Shown one piece after another: positions 31,840-42,272 of a stretch of 64,000 nucleotides of DNA. Every line of letters starts with the position of its first letter. Positions within the stretch are counted from its first letter, which is position 1. The notes below the pieces were generated by a model, which saw nothing but the letters and a program-made list of their open reading frames with translations, was not told the DNA's origin and searched no databases. A program made the translations under genes and the position numbers. This stretch comes from Pteria penguin (Eukaryota > Mollusca > Bivalvia > Pterioida > Pteriidae), in assembly GCA_035048485.1 (NCBI GenBank), contig CM068587.1:36636816-36700815 (forward strand), written 5' to 3'.

Positions 31840-32484
31840 ACTTTGATATATGATGGGATCTTCGCTCGGAAATATATGCGTGTGCAGCCTATATTGATCT
31901 TCCGAGTGAGGAGACGTATCCACCAACAGATAACCGCACGGTTCCTTCGTGACATCCGAATATGCTGAGGTCAAGAGGTTGCCTCTACCCGGAAACAGTT
32001 GACGACCCAGAAAGCTAATTTGAGCCGCATCGCGGACGTTTTTCATGAGAACGAGATAGTAGGTATTCAAGGCTATCGTGCGCGACTTTGAGCCTCTTTG
32101 AAACAAGTTCTGAGTCATGAAGATGACGCTGATGTGACGGTGATGACAGCCTTGCGTGAAGAGCAGTTCCATTTCCGCATCGTTCAACAGTTGGTGAGCT
32201 AAATCATCGATAATTATCAGCCGATGTTGACGTTCACGGGTGAATTCCTCGATCTCCTCTCGCGTGGGCAGTCCGTGTTTCATGATCAAGTTGGGTAACT
32301 CTGTTTCCATCTCGTCAAATAAAGGCTGATAAATACCGTAGCAATAAAAGATACGATCGGGTGGATCGTCTCTATACATCAGATCGAGGTTACGTAATAA
32401 TCTATAAACATATCGGGTTTTCCCCGTTTGACCACTCACACACATACTGGAACATGGTAATAACGGTAACATGGCGTCATTCAT
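31834..32484 (-). CDS. ATP: Polinton FtsK/HerA-type genome packaging ATPase
   Basis: Uninterrupted 216 residues from ATG 32484. The Walker A region reads CVSGQTGKT, two residues shorter than the usual GPTGxGKT, so the P-loop is probably crippled. Walker B is RLIIIDDLAHQ, followed by a sensor-like VIFMTQNLFQRG and an arginine-containing C-terminal part with GYLLVD. The enzyme would pump the linear genome into the capsid. The ATG is just inside the end of the next upstream small ORF (32477). Otherwise the frame is intact, one of the best preserved genes of the element. Confidence 0.88.
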   Translation of the reverse strand: MNDAMLPLLPCSSMCVSGQTGKTRYVYRLLRNLDLMYRDDPPDRIFYCYGIYQPLFDEMETELPNLIMKHGLPTREEIEEFTRERQHRLIIIDDLAHQLLNDAEMELLFTQGCHHRHISVIFMTQNLFQRGSKSRTIALNTYYLVLMKNVRDAAQISFLGRQLFPGRGNLLTSAYSDVTKEPCGYLLVDTSPHSEDQYRLHTHIFPSEDPIIYQSL

Positions 32485-32662
32485 GTTTGTTTAAAGTCGG
32501 AGAGGGCAAGGCGTAACCTATGGCACTGCTTAATAAACTGATCCACACTTCAGTTTTCTCGCTATTTAAAGATAAATTGACGATAAAAGTGACGACGATG
32601 ACGTGGACTATAAGCATCTGACAAAAATAGACGATCTCGGATTTGGGTAATGAGGTTCCCAA
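32477..32662 (-). CDS. Small hydrophobic ORF upstream of ATPase
   Basis: 61 codons with a hydrophobic stretch (MLIVHVIVVTFIVNL) that could span a membrane. Its ATG is 66 bases below the TATAAGAGG box at 32728-32737, and its end overlaps the ATPase start by eight bases. A second open frame (32895-32608) covers the same DNA, so which of the two is real is uncertain. No family recognised. Confidence 0.4.
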   Translation of the reverse strand: MGTSLPKSEIVYFCQMLIVHVIVVTFIVNLSLNSEKTEVWISLLSSAIGYALPSPTLNKHE

Positions 32663-32895
32663 AAAGTTTCACAGGTGATTTGTATAGCGTCTCTCTTCCA
32701 TGGTTCGTTTGGGGTGTGGCTTGCTCCCCTCTTATAAACTTTGATATCAATATTGCTTGTTTTATATATATGGCACAAGACACCCCTATTATTTAACTCG
32801 TCTTCCTCCATGAGAAAGACTAAAATGCTGGTCAGTTCCCGATCTTCGTCCAACACCATTTCCGCGTCATTTACTCGGCGGTCGTCGACCTCCAT
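32608..32895 (-). CDS. Possible small acidic ORF between polymerase and ATPase genes
   Basis: 95 codons from ATG 32895, acidic at the start (MEVDDRRVNDAEMVLDEDREL) and hydrophobic in the middle. The frame is shared with the displaced end of the polymerase gene, so it may be chance. It competes with the ORF at 32477-32662. Confidence 0.3.
   Translation of the reverse strand: MEVDDRRVNDAEMVLDEDRELTSILVFLMEEDELNNRGVLCHIYKTSNIDIKVYKRGASHTPNEPWKRDAIQITCETFWEPHYPNPRSSIFVRCL
32728..32737 (-). promoter_or_regulatory. TATAAGAGG box upstream of the ATPase-side ORFs
   Basis: Minus strand ATCAAAGTTTATAAGAGG, 66 bases before ATG 32662. It may serve both the hydrophobic ORF and the ATPase. Confidence 0.55.
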
Positions 32896-32899
32896 TGTT

Positions 32900-35800
32900 T
32901 GCTCTATTACTAGGGACCAATTCCAAGTCCAAGGGCACCGTCGTCCGACCGTCGTCCGACCGTCGTACAAGACCTTTCCCTTACAGTAAAAGTAAGAGAA
33001 CCCGCTTCTACTTTGTGTATAGGTAAACATCGTATTGTTGCGGGCTCCGATACATTTATTGGTCCCGGATCCGGGTTTTCTAGTCTTTAAGACTTGCCGG
33101 AATATGGTCAAAGGGACCACGACGGTCTTCTTACTAATGCCCTTGGAACTAAATTTTTTTCTCGTAGCAGGTTCTTGATACGAGTCGCAGACGCTTAGGC
33201 CTCAACCGCTTGGCTTTTCGTATCAATCGGGAGGCTGTTAGTATGCTGCTGGACGGAACGGTCGTAATTTTCTTAGCCACGATATAAGTTTTCGAACAGA
33301 GGGCGATCATGGCGTCTCCTTCGTACTCTATCTTGAAGAGCCCCGGGGTCCTCTTGTCGAATTTAGCGTGGGATTGGCAACAGGTACGTGGATGTTGGAT
33401 GTGGTTGTTGCAATCCGCTTCAATCTCGAGTTCCGGTTGACAGTGCCCCTGGGTTTAATTACAGATAAAAAATCGGGACCGGCCAAAGCCATGTAGGCGG
33501 AATCCGTATCCATTTCTGTCATTTCAAATCGCGACCAGTCAACAAATCTATCCAAGAAATCGTAGCAGAACTGAAGCATGTGCAATTTGGCGTAATGCAA
33601 AATGAAATACCCGATCTGGATTGGTAGGTTGTGACGTATAGAAGTTTTGGCCTTTTCCACTTCGTAATATTCTTCGTCTTCTATCAACTGTGTTAATTTC
33701 TTGAATTGAGGTAGATTAGCCTCCAACATGGTCGGTCCTTCCCCTTTTACATATACAACGCTATTAAATTTATCTTGGTTCATGATGGTGGAGCGACATG
33801 CGGAGTTGCCTTCCAATTTCCTGGTATCGGCAATGATGGCTTTCGAGGGGTCGGCGTCTCCGGTGCGTATAGCGTCACTGACGTCACGAACAAACCTTTG
33901 AAAACAGTGCATGGCTTTAAATTCCACGGTCTGATATATTTTAGTAACTTCTAAACCATGATCCAAGTACCTTTTTAGAAGAGGAGTGGCCATTAATATC
34001 TTTTTGGCACGCATGCCTCCCACGAGTAATCGTCTTGACTTTGTTGACAACTCATATTCTTTGATATGGTCTTGCATGTGCTCGCCTACTACGTCATAGG
34101 GGACTTCTGTCGTGCAAAAGATGGACGACATTTCTTCAAACTACTGACACGGGGTCATAGTAGGGTGTTTGAAATGAACAGGCCATTGTTCGGGTACCCG
34201 GATGTCCACTTCAACCATGCCGAACAGTGATTCGTTTTTAACGGCCTGTAAAACTTCCAATTCAGGCATCTGGCGTTGTGGAGTGGGAGGTTGGCGAGAA
34301 TCGACAAAGGCTTTGAGTTTGGAATTGAGTCGCATCCTGGTACGGAATGTGCACTCTCTCATCTCGATCACCTTGTACCCTTGCGACTGGAGAAATGTTG
34401 TGGTGGCTTCCGTTTTCTTGGCCCTTTGAGATGCCATAGCCTCCCACCTCTCCTTACCTTGCTGGGATTTTGTCATCCAACACCGATGACTATGCCAGTA
34501 ACAGCCGTGAAACTGGTAGACAGTCTTTGATGTTTCGTCATAACCGTCCACTGGGTAGGGTCCTATCCTCTTTTCTTTTCCCTGGTTTAACTTATGTTTA
34601 ATGTGAAGACCCTGAGTTATTTCAACCAGTCTAGCCAGTTGTAGGCAATCACGTGTTTTTTCTTTTTTTGAAGTCTAAGTTGATCGTCTATGTTTCGACG
34701 TGTAAATGGTCCAGTTGGCATGGGTTGACCAACACAAAAGAGATATAGAGCATTGGCATCGAACCCCAGTACTTTTTTGCAAGGATATGAAGGATTGTTC
34801 CTGATGTTGGTGACTCCTACCTCGTGATATCGATTGAAAATGATCGATGGTCCACCGATTATATTTCTTTTAATAGTGTAATAGAGGTCTTTGTTGTCTT
34901 CATCGCATAATGCAAAGGACGCTCCTGCATCGTTCCCGCATTCAAAAAGCATGCGACGAGCTAGACCGGGTATGGAAATACTAACTTTAAAGATATCGAT
35001 GTGTCGTTTAAAATAGTATTTTTGGAGATTTTGTACGGCCGTGACGAAAGGAGCTACATTTAAGTTATCGTACCAAACCAAGAAATCTCGGAAGGTAGAC
35101 AAACAGTTGTCTTCCTAAACCTTTTGGCAGAGAGCATAGTCCTGACCGGAGATGTTGGTGTCTTTTAACGAACTGTAGAAGGCTTCTTTGGGCGGAAGAA
35201 TGGTGTGATCCAGCTTAGTGACGTCATCAAACAACTCATAGGAGAAGAAACCTTTATCTTCGGCAACATCAAAGGCCTTTAAAAATTTGGCATATTTGAT
35301 CCCCGGTGATAGATAAGCGGTAATGTCCAGAAATTTAAAACAATTGTTGGCCAAGCAAGCATACTGGTTGTTGCAATTAACGGTAAATATATTGTCCTCC
35401 TCCAAGTTGAGGTGTTTGGCCAAGTGTGATTTGATTAAATTCATGTCATACTTGGACGAATTAAAACCCAGACAGATCATTTGTTTACGATAAGATTCAA
35501 AGTCGGTTTTCACCCCTTCGATTTTCTCCACAAATTCGGATAATTAGTCAGAAGAGGGTGGCCGATCTTCTCCGTCAAATGAAGTCACGTAGTCCTCTGG
35601 GTTTTCAATCATGCACTCTAATTGGTCAAATACGTCTTTGAATTTTAGTTTTGCTAGTGCTAGTCCTTTCCTTGCAATTTTAGTCATGTATTCAATCATG
35701 GCTGCCACCAGGGTATGGATATTAGGATTTACGATACAATGCGGGTAGGTGAAACCGTCCACGTTAGAGCATATGCTTACGGATATGGGCATGTGTTTAT

Positions 35801-37181
35801 GGGACCATTTCAATTTGTCGCTCCCTTCTTGTTCTACCGGAAGTAACATGGCTTCCAAATCATAGACGAGAAACCAATGCAATAGTCTTTGATGCTTTGG
35901 AACATCAATGTTATAAAATTCCATGACATCAAAGATGGTGAGGGGAGCAGAGTAAAATCCTCCAGGAAACTGATGTTTGGTACGGCCTTGACACGTACGT
36001 TGATGACGTTGCATGCTGTCTACCCTTCCAAAATGACGCTCGCACGTTCGGCATTGATATTTGGTGGCATACGCGTTGAAATTACAAATGTATGAAAGGT
36101 GATGTTCGTACAGTTTGAGGTGCATAGTGTCTCGGTAGTGACACCTGGACTTGTATACCGATTTCGCCGTTCCGTCCGCTCGTAATTCGTAAATGTTGAT
36201 ATTAATTTCAAAACATTTTTCAAAGATTGCCATCTGATCCAACTTTACTCCTTCAAAGTCGGTTGCATTGAGATTGGTCAAGTCGTTATTTTGATGTGTG
36301 TAATCTGCCCATTTTTGTAAATATAAGTCGGTATTTCTTTTCAACTCTACACGTGCGTGATAATGTGTGGCTAAACATCGAAAGGCACAGAGACTGTCGT
36401 CGTAAGATTGACCTTTGAAATTCTTGTTGAGTGCTATTATTGATCTGGAATAGGTGATGTAATCGGGTAATTGGAGAGGTGCACCGAGAACGTAGTTTAA
36501 ATGAAAGAGACTAAAATGTACATTAATAACAAGAACATGGTTCCATTTTGTATTATGTCTCTGTCGTAAAATGTAATCAAGGACGTTAAAGCGCTCTAAT
36601 CTGGCATGCTTTATAGGCTAGGCGAAGCCGCCGCACGGTTTAAATTTACTACGCATTTTAGTCAAGTCATGACGTCGACTTACGTAGATGGGTCGCGGGA
36701 AAAGGGATTCGTTGGAATGCGGAATGAAATATCGGTATTCCCCCGTTTCTGTGTTGACCAGAATTAGTCCGAAGTGTAAATGGAGTCGGAAGGCATTCTG
36801 TTGACGTTCGTAAATCTCTTCCATACTTTCCATGAGTTCGTATACATAAAAATCGTTGGTGAGAGGGATATTGTAAGTGGAGTATACGCGTCCCTCTTGA
36901 TGTCGTTGGAGAATGAGGGGAGTGTTGATGTCGTAAATCTCTCTCAATGCATCGTTGTCCCTCCATGGTTCTTGTCCAGGAATGTAGGGTGGTGGTTGTA
37001 AAAAATTCCCTCCTCTTTGTACATGCTCTCTCATAGTGTGAATGTAGAGAGATCGTCTGTTGTTAAAATTCTCGTGACATCGATGACAACGGTAAACGGG
37101 ATTATTATGGTGAGACCGAGACACATGACTCGGTCCTGGTTGAGGGGTCATCACGTGACTCGGTCCTGGTTGAGGGGACAT
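32900..37181 (-). pseudogene. POLB: Polinton protein-primed family B DNA polymerase
   Basis: About 1,400 codons. From ATG 37181 the frame carries a C2H2 finger (CHRCHENFNNRRSLYIHTMREH), a conserved N-terminal domain with DDSLCAFRCLA near 36400 and ATKYQCRTCERHFGR near 36050, then exonuclease motifs (VYDLEAML near 35860; CLGFNSSKYDMNL near 35455), polymerase motif A (VLGFDANALYL near 34760), motif C (MDTDSAYMAL near 33500), RTPGLFK near 33340 and SYFYCKGKVLYDG near 32975. In-frame stops: TAG 36620-36618, TAA 35546-35544, TAG 35117-35115, TAG 34143-34141. Frameshifts near 34580, 33430 and 33170; near the 3' end an 11-base duplication (ACCGTCGTCCG) shifts the frame again. The open frame continues upstream of 37181 through a repeat region to an acceptor-like TTTACTTTTTCAAG. 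Clearly inactive. Confidence 0.93.
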
Positions 37182-37245
37182 TACGTGAATTGGTCCGGGT
37201 TGTGGTGATCTCCCACGACTCGGTCCTGGTTGAGGGGGCCTAACT
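37125..37245 (-). repeat. 33-bp coding repeat (PQPGPS unit) at the polymerase N-terminus
   Basis: On the minus strand PQPGPS or PQPGPI recurs about every 11 residues (PQPGPSRGRSP, PQPGPIHVMSP, PQPGPSHVMTP, PQPGPSHV). On DNA the unit CTCAACCAGGACCGAGTC repeats with spacing near 30-33. The proline-rich run precedes the C2H2 finger. Confidence 0.85.
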
Positions 37246-37434
37246 TGTCTCGCTGATCTCTGTTTCCTGGTTGTATCTTGAAAAAGTAAACAAAAATGAT
37301 TAGAATTACCCCTCTTTGGTCGTACTTTAATAGCTGGAAGATAATTGAAAATTAGCCTTATCGAATATCACATGGTGTTTTATAACATTATGAGGGAAAA
37401 AGAGAAAGTTACTGGTTCATCTGCTTGACAGAGG

Positions 37435-38130
37435 TTGCAGAATAGCTTGACTGAAATAAATGCAAAGCTTGCAAAGCTTGATAAACTTGAACAAGTAGTG
37501 ATAGATACAAAGGCGGATCTATGGAGCGATGACGGAATAGACATTAAAATTAAGGAGACTGCGCAACTAGCACAGGACAACGATGAGGAAATTAAAGAAC
37601 TTAGAGAAGAAAATAAAACTCTGAGAAATGACCTCGCTTTGTTGAAATCGATCTTCTTAAAAATGGATAGAAAGATAGACAATCAGGGCCGTCAAATCAC
37701 CGATCTTAAGAACAGGTCAATGAGAGAAAACATTATGATTTATAATTACGAGGTGGGACCCCATCAGCGACTAGATTTTGACGCACCTAGATCTTGGAAT
37801 TGTTGTGGAATTTGTCAGAATCCACAGGAATGGAAGAAGGAATGGCGGGAAACCCAGATCAATAACGGGAAAAGTGATTGGAGCCGATGCAAAAAATATG
37901 AGATCCTCAATGCACAGAAAGAATCAAGGAAAGCAGGTAGGCAATTACCGTTTACTATAACACCGCAATTGCCACCAGAGATTCGGGAAGAGCGGAAAAA
38001 ACTACATGATATTAGCACGTCATATTGGAAGAACTCGGTAAAAACGAAGTTTGTCGGCAACAAGCTAGTGCTTCCGGATGGATCCACAAACAACATGCGC
38101 GGATACAGAGGGGGTCTGGACCCCCCCTGA
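37435..38130 (+). pseudogene. LINE ORF1 (coiled coil, RRM-like, C-terminal domain)
   Basis: 232 open codons without an ATG start. A coiled coil (NAKLAKLDKLEQ ... EIKELREENKTLRNDLALLK) leads to NRSMRENIMIYNY, the usual start of the L1 ORF1 RRM. The RRM core then appears in another frame (37778-37960: EFVRIHRNGRRNG and PRSITGKVI), and the C-terminal domain returns in the first frame (LPPEIREERKKL ... FVGNKLVLPDG). So two indels displace the RRM. ORF1p is the RNA-binding chaperone of the retrotransposition particle. A MITE (38094-38258) cuts the gene at its 3' end. Confidence 0.75.
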
Positions 38131-38258
38131 AATCCGAAAATATGACCAAAAAAAGGTAATATTTGGGCATTTTTGGAGTTGTACCCCCTCGTCTAAGAGA
38201 AAAATTTACCTTTTTTGGTTGGACCCCCTCTGACAAAAATTTCTGGATCCGCGCATGC
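38094..38258. mobile_element. Small MITE with GCGCGGAT terminal inverted repeats
   Basis: The ends read CATGCGCGGATACAGA on the left and, on the minus strand from the right, CATGCGCGGATCCAGAA: about 16 bases with one clear mismatch. The inside holds GGGGGTCTGGACCCCCC and GGTTGGACCCCCTC-type blocks. Length about 165 bp. It interrupts the LINE between the ORF1 C-terminal domain and the IMPACT-type domain. Confidence 0.75.
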
Positions 38259-38269
38259 ACAAAGACAAA

Positions 38270-38686
38270 GTGAATCCACCAAGAGCCGAGGATGTACTGC
38301 TTTTAGACGAAAACGAAAACAAGAAATTGTAGGAAGTGAAAGTCATCACCTCTAAAAGCGTAATCGAATCCAAAAACAAATTCAAGGCATACGGGAAAAA
38401 AGGTGAAATTAATAAATGAAGTCCGAGATTTATACACCAAGGTGGCCTCCAGTTCGGATTATGCCAGGCGGATCACAATATCCTTGTGTACAGGACACAC
38501 GACGGCGAAGGATATTGTGATGATGGAGAATATGGAGCGGGAAGGAGGCTGTTGAAAATGTTGCAAGATAAAAACATAGGGAATGTGGCGATTGTTGTGT
38601 CGAGATGGTACAGTGGAATTCAGATCGGACCTAAACGTTTTGAAATAATCGAGGAAGTCGCCAAGGAAGTTTGTAGTGGACTGTAG
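38270..38686 (+). pseudogene. IMPACT/YigZ-family domain at the 3' end of LINE ORF1
   Basis: The clear part is 38466-38686: ADHNILVYRTHDGEGYCDDGE, then GAGRRLLKMLQ and VAIVVSRWYSGIQIGPKRF, ending in TAG. This matches the IMPACT (UPF0029) core of DDGE...G-GR-LL-ML, then V-VVVTRWYGG--LGP-RF. The first strand of the domain (KVITSKSVIES ... NKFKAYGKKGE) lies at about 38335-38410 in another frame. In cells IMPACT proteins bind GCN1 and restrain GCN2. Position directly after the ORF1 C-terminal domain, with spacing filled only by the MITE, suggests it was the last domain of ORF1 rather than a host gene. Confidence 0.8.
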
Positions 38687-38819
38687 ACCAGTATAGGTGC
38701 AATAAACATTTAATGATATTCATGATCTTTTATTTTTCAATTCATATTTCCCGCGTTACATGAGAACTCTTCTTTTTCAATTTATAGTTATAGAAATTAC
38801 ACTTCGGTTTTAACTCCCG

Positions 38820-40962
38820 GAAAAACAGACTCGAGGGTTGTAATGAACTTAATCAATAATACGTTTGAACATTCTATTGGGAAAGTTAAAAAAGATGAAG
38901 CTGGTAACCTCTTAAATTAGTTCTTGATATTAAACTAGATAACCTAAATGTTACCTTAGCAAATATATATGGTCCTAACAAAGATACTCCACAGTTTTTT
39001 GAAAAACTACAAGATACCATGGAAGAATTTGATAATGAATTTATTTTAATTTTTGGAGACTGGAACTTGATACAAGATTATCATAAAGATTGTTATAGTT
39101 ATTTACATAATAACAATAGAAATAGTAAAGAAGCTGTAGAAAAATTGAAAAATGACTTAGACCTAGTTGACCACTGGAGAATATACCATCCTGACAAGTC
39201 TGCTTATACATGGCAACAAAAAAAATCCGATTAAACAAGCTCGACTTGATTTCTTCTTAATATCCCAAGAATTAATGTCTCTCATTCAAAATGTTAACAT
39301 ATCACCAGGCTATCGTACGGATCACTCTGATTGAACTAGAAATAAAAACATCTGAATTTGAGAGTGGTAAAGGTTTTTGGAGATTCAATAACTCGTTACT
39401 AAAAGTTCATGATTACATTAATAAAGTTAAAGAATGTATTTTAGAAACAAAGAAAAACTACCCCCTCTGCATGGTCATTCAACATAATATGATAGAAAAT
39501 ATTCCAAATAATGCCTTACAACTTACAATTGCTGATGACCTATTTTTGGAATTGGTCTTGATGAACATTAGCGGTGTCACTATATCATATAGTTCATGGA
39601 AGAAAAAAGAACGAGATAAATTGAAATAGATATTGAAAATTGTATTAAAGATTTACAAGATATATATGATCAAACTCATAGAGAGGATATACTTGATCAA
39701 CTATCAGAGCTCAATGAATGTCTTGAGGATATTAGAAAATATGAATTGGAGGGCTTGATATTAAGATGTAGGGCTCGTTGGATAGAAAATGGTGAGAAGC
39801 CCACAAAATATTTCTGTAATTTAGAAAAAAGAAATTTTATCAATAAAACAACCACAAAACTTATTGACGATAATGGAAATATCACAAAAAAGCAAAGTGA
39901 AATTTTAAATGAAATAAAAACTTTTTATGAAGATTTATATAGAAGTAGGGACCATTTGCTAGATGATGTTGACTTGAATGAAACACTAAAAGATTATGAT
40001 ATTCCTAAACTATCGGTTTTGGAATCTTTAAAGAGATGCAAGAATAACAAGACGCCAGGCTGTGATGGCTTTACAGCCGAATTTTTTAAGTTCTTTTGGA
40101 ACGATCTCGGTGATTTTATTCATAGGTCTTTCTTAACAATTTTTCATAAAGGAGAATTATCTGCATCACAGAAAGTAGGAGTTTTATCGTTATTCCTAAA
40201 GGAAACAAACCTAGGGAATATATAAAAAATTGGAGACCTATCTCACTACTAAATGTTACTTATAAAATACTGTCAGGGATTATTGCTAATAAAATCAAAT
40301 CCGTACTGCCCACTTTAATCCATGAAAATCAAAAAGGCTTTATAAATGGACGATATATAGGTGAAAATACTCGACTTTTATATGATGCCACGCATAGCTG
40401 TAATGAAAGAAACATACCTGGACTCATACTTATGGTAGACTTTGAGAAGGCCTTTGATTCTGTGTCGTGGAAATTTATTAGAAATGTACTTAAATTTTTT
40501 CAGTTTCGGTGAGAATATCCAACGCTGGATAAATATTTTTTGTACTAACTTCAAATTATGTGTTATACAACATGGTCAAATATCATCCTACTTTAAGATA
40601 GGGCGTGTCTGTCGACAAGGAGATCCGGTCTCTTCTAATGCGTTGAAATCATGGGGACAACGTTTAGGAAAAACAAAGATGCCAAAGGTATAAAGATTGT
40701 AAACAAAGAATATAAACTGCTTCAGTATGCTGATGATACAGCAATACTGTTAGATGGCTCTGAAACATCCCTTAAGAACGCTCTTTCATTAATAGAACAA
40801 TTTTCAAAATATTCTGGTCTAAAGCCAAACTACCATAAAACAATGTGCATAAAAATAGGTTCCCTTCGAAATTCTGCTGTGGAATATACCAATGATTATG
40901 ATTTAAGGTGGTCGCAAGAACCATTTACCTTTCTGGGTATAACTTTCACTACTGACTTATAG
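38820..40962 (+). pseudogene. LINE ORF2: AP-type endonuclease and reverse transcriptase, first part
   Basis: Endonuclease marks: VTLANIYGPN near 38950, ILIFGDWN near 39050, SAYTWQQKKS near 39200, RLDFFLIS near 39245 and GYRTDHS near 39310, in three frames. Linker: GFWRFNNSLL near 39375. Reverse transcriptase: GEKPTKYFCNLEKRN near 39790, KNNKTPGCDGFTAEF near 40050, NWRPISLLNVTYKI near 40235, MVDFEKAFDSVSW near 40435, the catalytic LLQYADDTAILL near 40720 and FTFLGITF near 40930. Shifts fall near 39230, 39330, 40195 and 40490. The YADD box itself is intact. Confidence 0.85.
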
Positions 40963-40978
40963 ATGACTTATAGATGAC

Positions 40979-41434
40979 TTGCTTTCAATTAATAATCCTT
41001 CATTCGCGGATTACCTTAGCATCATCTATCCAAGTGAATTGGAGGTCAAAGAAACCACAGAAAATAGTAATTCTACTTCGTATTTAGATATTATGTTGTC
41101 TTTCGACATAAATGGTCAATTGAACACCTCACTCTATGACAAACGTAACGATTTCAATTTCGCTATCACAAACTTTCCTTTCATAAGTAGCAACATTCCA
41201 TCATCGCCCGCATACGGCGTATTCATATCTCAGTTAATACGTTATTCCAGAGCATGTTCAAATTACAATGACTTTGTTCTGAGGGGTAGGCGACTTTCAG
41301 TTAAGCTGCTCAACCAGGGTTATATATGTGCTAGACTAGCAACGTCACTGAGAAAGTTCTACGGTCGTTACGAGACTCTTATTACTCCATATGATATCTC
41401 GTTATCCAGACTTTTAAATGATATTCTGGACTGA
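40979..41434 (+). pseudogene. Retroelement reverse transcriptase C-terminal fragment inserted in the LINE
   Basis: 151 open codons: SINNPSFADYLSIIYPSELE, TSYLDIMLSFDINGQLNTSL, YDKRNDFNFAITNFP, AYGVFISQLIRYSRAC, LRKFYGRYETLI. It is related to the fragment at 58847-59041 (YDKREDFGFPIVN, LRKTFGKFFRSYSELL). Possibly Penelope-like or another RT class common in invertebrates; I could not settle the class. The tail to about 41650 includes GVASKQEMLTLPGHLI. Two copies of ATGACTTATAG (about 40960-40975) mark the left junction. It splits LINE ORF2. Confidence 0.6.
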
Positions 41435-41817
41435 GACCGATTCCGATCACTTTACACAGATTTGACACCTTCTATACTAGAAGGTTACCTACTTCGACTT
41501 CTCCATATATAAATACATATGGAATTCATACGATTTGACTCTTTCTACTGGGTATATGTGACGGGTGTTGCTAGCAAGCAGGAGATGCTCACTCTCCCCG
41601 GGCACCTGATCTCACTCCATCACAGGGGTTCACATATGCTCTTCAAGTAGACATATTTTGTTATTTTCCATTTGTTTTTCATTTTCACTGATTTTGTATG
41701 TCCTATAGTTTCATGATTTTTGGACTTGTGGTTTGGATTTATCCATTATCTTTACATTAGAAAACATAGTTTATATAAACTATGAAAGTAAAATAAAAGA
41801 AATATAAAATATGATAA

Positions 41818-42272
41818 AATCGTGGTCAAGACGTCTATAAGTTCAGCCGGTAAGATAACAGTAGTAAAATCTATCTTACTGCCAAAACTAACACTTATTT
41901 ATTAGTCTGCCTAACCCTAGTAAGAAATTCATAAAGATGATAGAATTATTCACAGAATTATAGGTACAAATTCTTTACTATATAAGATAGGCATTTTAGA
42001 TTCAAATTTGTGTACTTTCTGTAATAACCATAGTGAAAAAATTGTCATGCAGTAAAGTATCTGTGATATGGGAAAATGTTGTCACTTAGTTGAAAAACAA
42101 TTTTGATATTGATATTACTTTTAATAAGATGGTCATTATCTTTGGTAAAAATGTTAGAAAAAAATCACAAAATTTGATAATCTGTCTAATTAAAAGATAT
42201 ATTTATAAGCAGAAGTTAAATAAAATATCCCAAACTTTGAGGGTGCAAAAATTTTCATTGAAAATTGTTTGA
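41818..42272 (+). pseudogene. LINE ORF2, C-terminal part after the insertion
   Basis: In changing frames it gives WSRRL and SSAGKITVVKSILLPKLTHL near 41845, LPNPSKKFIKMI near 41910, then a CTFCNN knuckle-like stretch near 42010. The minus-strand LINE at 53.7-55.2 kb has the same blocks (QWSKRRLTVLGKLCLIKT, HLFISLPNP, CTFCKNEPESIIHLLWECP), showing the two elements are relatives. Confidence 0.7.

Noticed and set aside
28378..37181. Amber readthrough or an altered genetic code in the Polinton
   Set aside because: Frameshifts, TAA and TGA stops in the same genes, and the clean standard-code Rab4 and CCSAP frames favour plain decay.
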